The position numbers and the translations under genes are program-made. Under the pieces are notes generated by a model. That model saw only the letters and a list, made by a program, of their open reading frames with translations. It searched no databases and was not told where the DNA came from. 12,572 nucleotides of DNA from positions 1-12,572 of the forward strand of contig JAJEFL010000201.1 of NCBI GenBank assembly GCA_022820435.1, in the 5' to 3' direction. This DNA comes from Bin80 sp022820435 (GTDB lineage Bacteria > Bacteroidota > Rhodothermia > Rhodothermales > Bin80). Below are positions 12,404-12,572 of this stretch, piece after piece (position 1 is the stretch's first letter; every line of letters begins with the position of its first letter).

Positions 12404-12572
12404 GTTGAGGCGCATATGTCCGACTCGGCGGGAAGATAGCGCTGCGGAACGATCCAGGAAGAGCGGGTTTCCTTGGCTGTTTTGACATTTTTCCGGCAAT
12501 CGTTGCCATAACGTAACAGGTTTTTGGGAATTATAATATAAATTATATATATTATGTGCAGTATAATGGATG
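12404..12572. other. AT-rich palindromic region at the window end
   Basis: No gene seen. ATAATATA (12533-12540) and TATATTAT (12548-12555) form a perfect 8-bp inverted repeat with a 7-base loop. Two TATAAT boxes (12532-12537, 12562-12567) and a TTGACA (12482-12487) occur, but none are spaced like a standard promoter. It may be the promoter or operator region of a gene that begins just past the window (ATG at 12566 or 12570). Confidence 0.3.

Overview
The window comes from a Gram-negative (two-membrane) bacterium: it encodes a periplasmic chaperone, an outer-membrane usher, several Sec-exported proteins and lipoproteins, and an ExbB/ExbD proton channel. The six-bladed beta-propeller lipoprotein, the DUF4402-type pilins and the poor Shine-Dalgarno sequences before several starts suggest the Bacteroidota/Rhodothermota/Balneolota area. 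That placement is inference and low confidence.

Layout. (1) Positions 1-140 (+) hold the C-terminal tail of an IS630-family transposase. It runs into the 3' end of a beta-propeller lipoprotein gene (132-1022, -), which looks truncated by the insertion. (2) Upstream of the propeller gene, on the same strand, is a small secreted Cys/Gly-rich peptide gene (1074-1331, -). (3) A gene-free stretch follows (1332-1676). (4) A tightly packed minus-strand operon of 13 genes fills 11423 down to 1677. In transcription order it encodes: a membrane-anchored unknown protein (166 aa), an exported unknown protein (222 aa), a small exported pilin-like protein (about 110 aa), two DUF4402-like pilins, a PapD-like chaperone, a fimbrial usher, a 95-aa orphan, ExbB/TolQ, two different ExbD/TolR proteins, a TonB/TolA-position membrane protein and a TPR lipoprotein. 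Seven junctions are ATGA stop/start overlaps, one is TGATG, one is an 8-bp overlap and the other three are gaps of 2-11 bp, so the set is almost certainly one transcriptional unit with coupled translation. (5) A divergent intergenic region (11424-11852). (6) A dtd gene (D-aminoacyl-tRNA deacylase, +) with a -1 frameshift and a missing glycine in its second signature motif, probably a pseudogene. (7) An AT-rich, palindromic end.

The most interesting point is that a chaperone-usher fimbrial locus is continuous with a complete proton-motive-force module (ExbB-ExbD-ExbD-TonB-like-TPR). Classical chaperone-usher assembly needs no energy input, so this may be an energised or force-transmitting variant, or a surface fibre system whose function is coupled to the inner-membrane proton gradient. 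A second signal is a short quasi-palindromic repeat (GTGTCTGGACAC and variants) that is scattered inside the operon's coding sequences. It forms a four-copy, 15-bp-period array in the exbB tail, and its arms change in a compensatory way.
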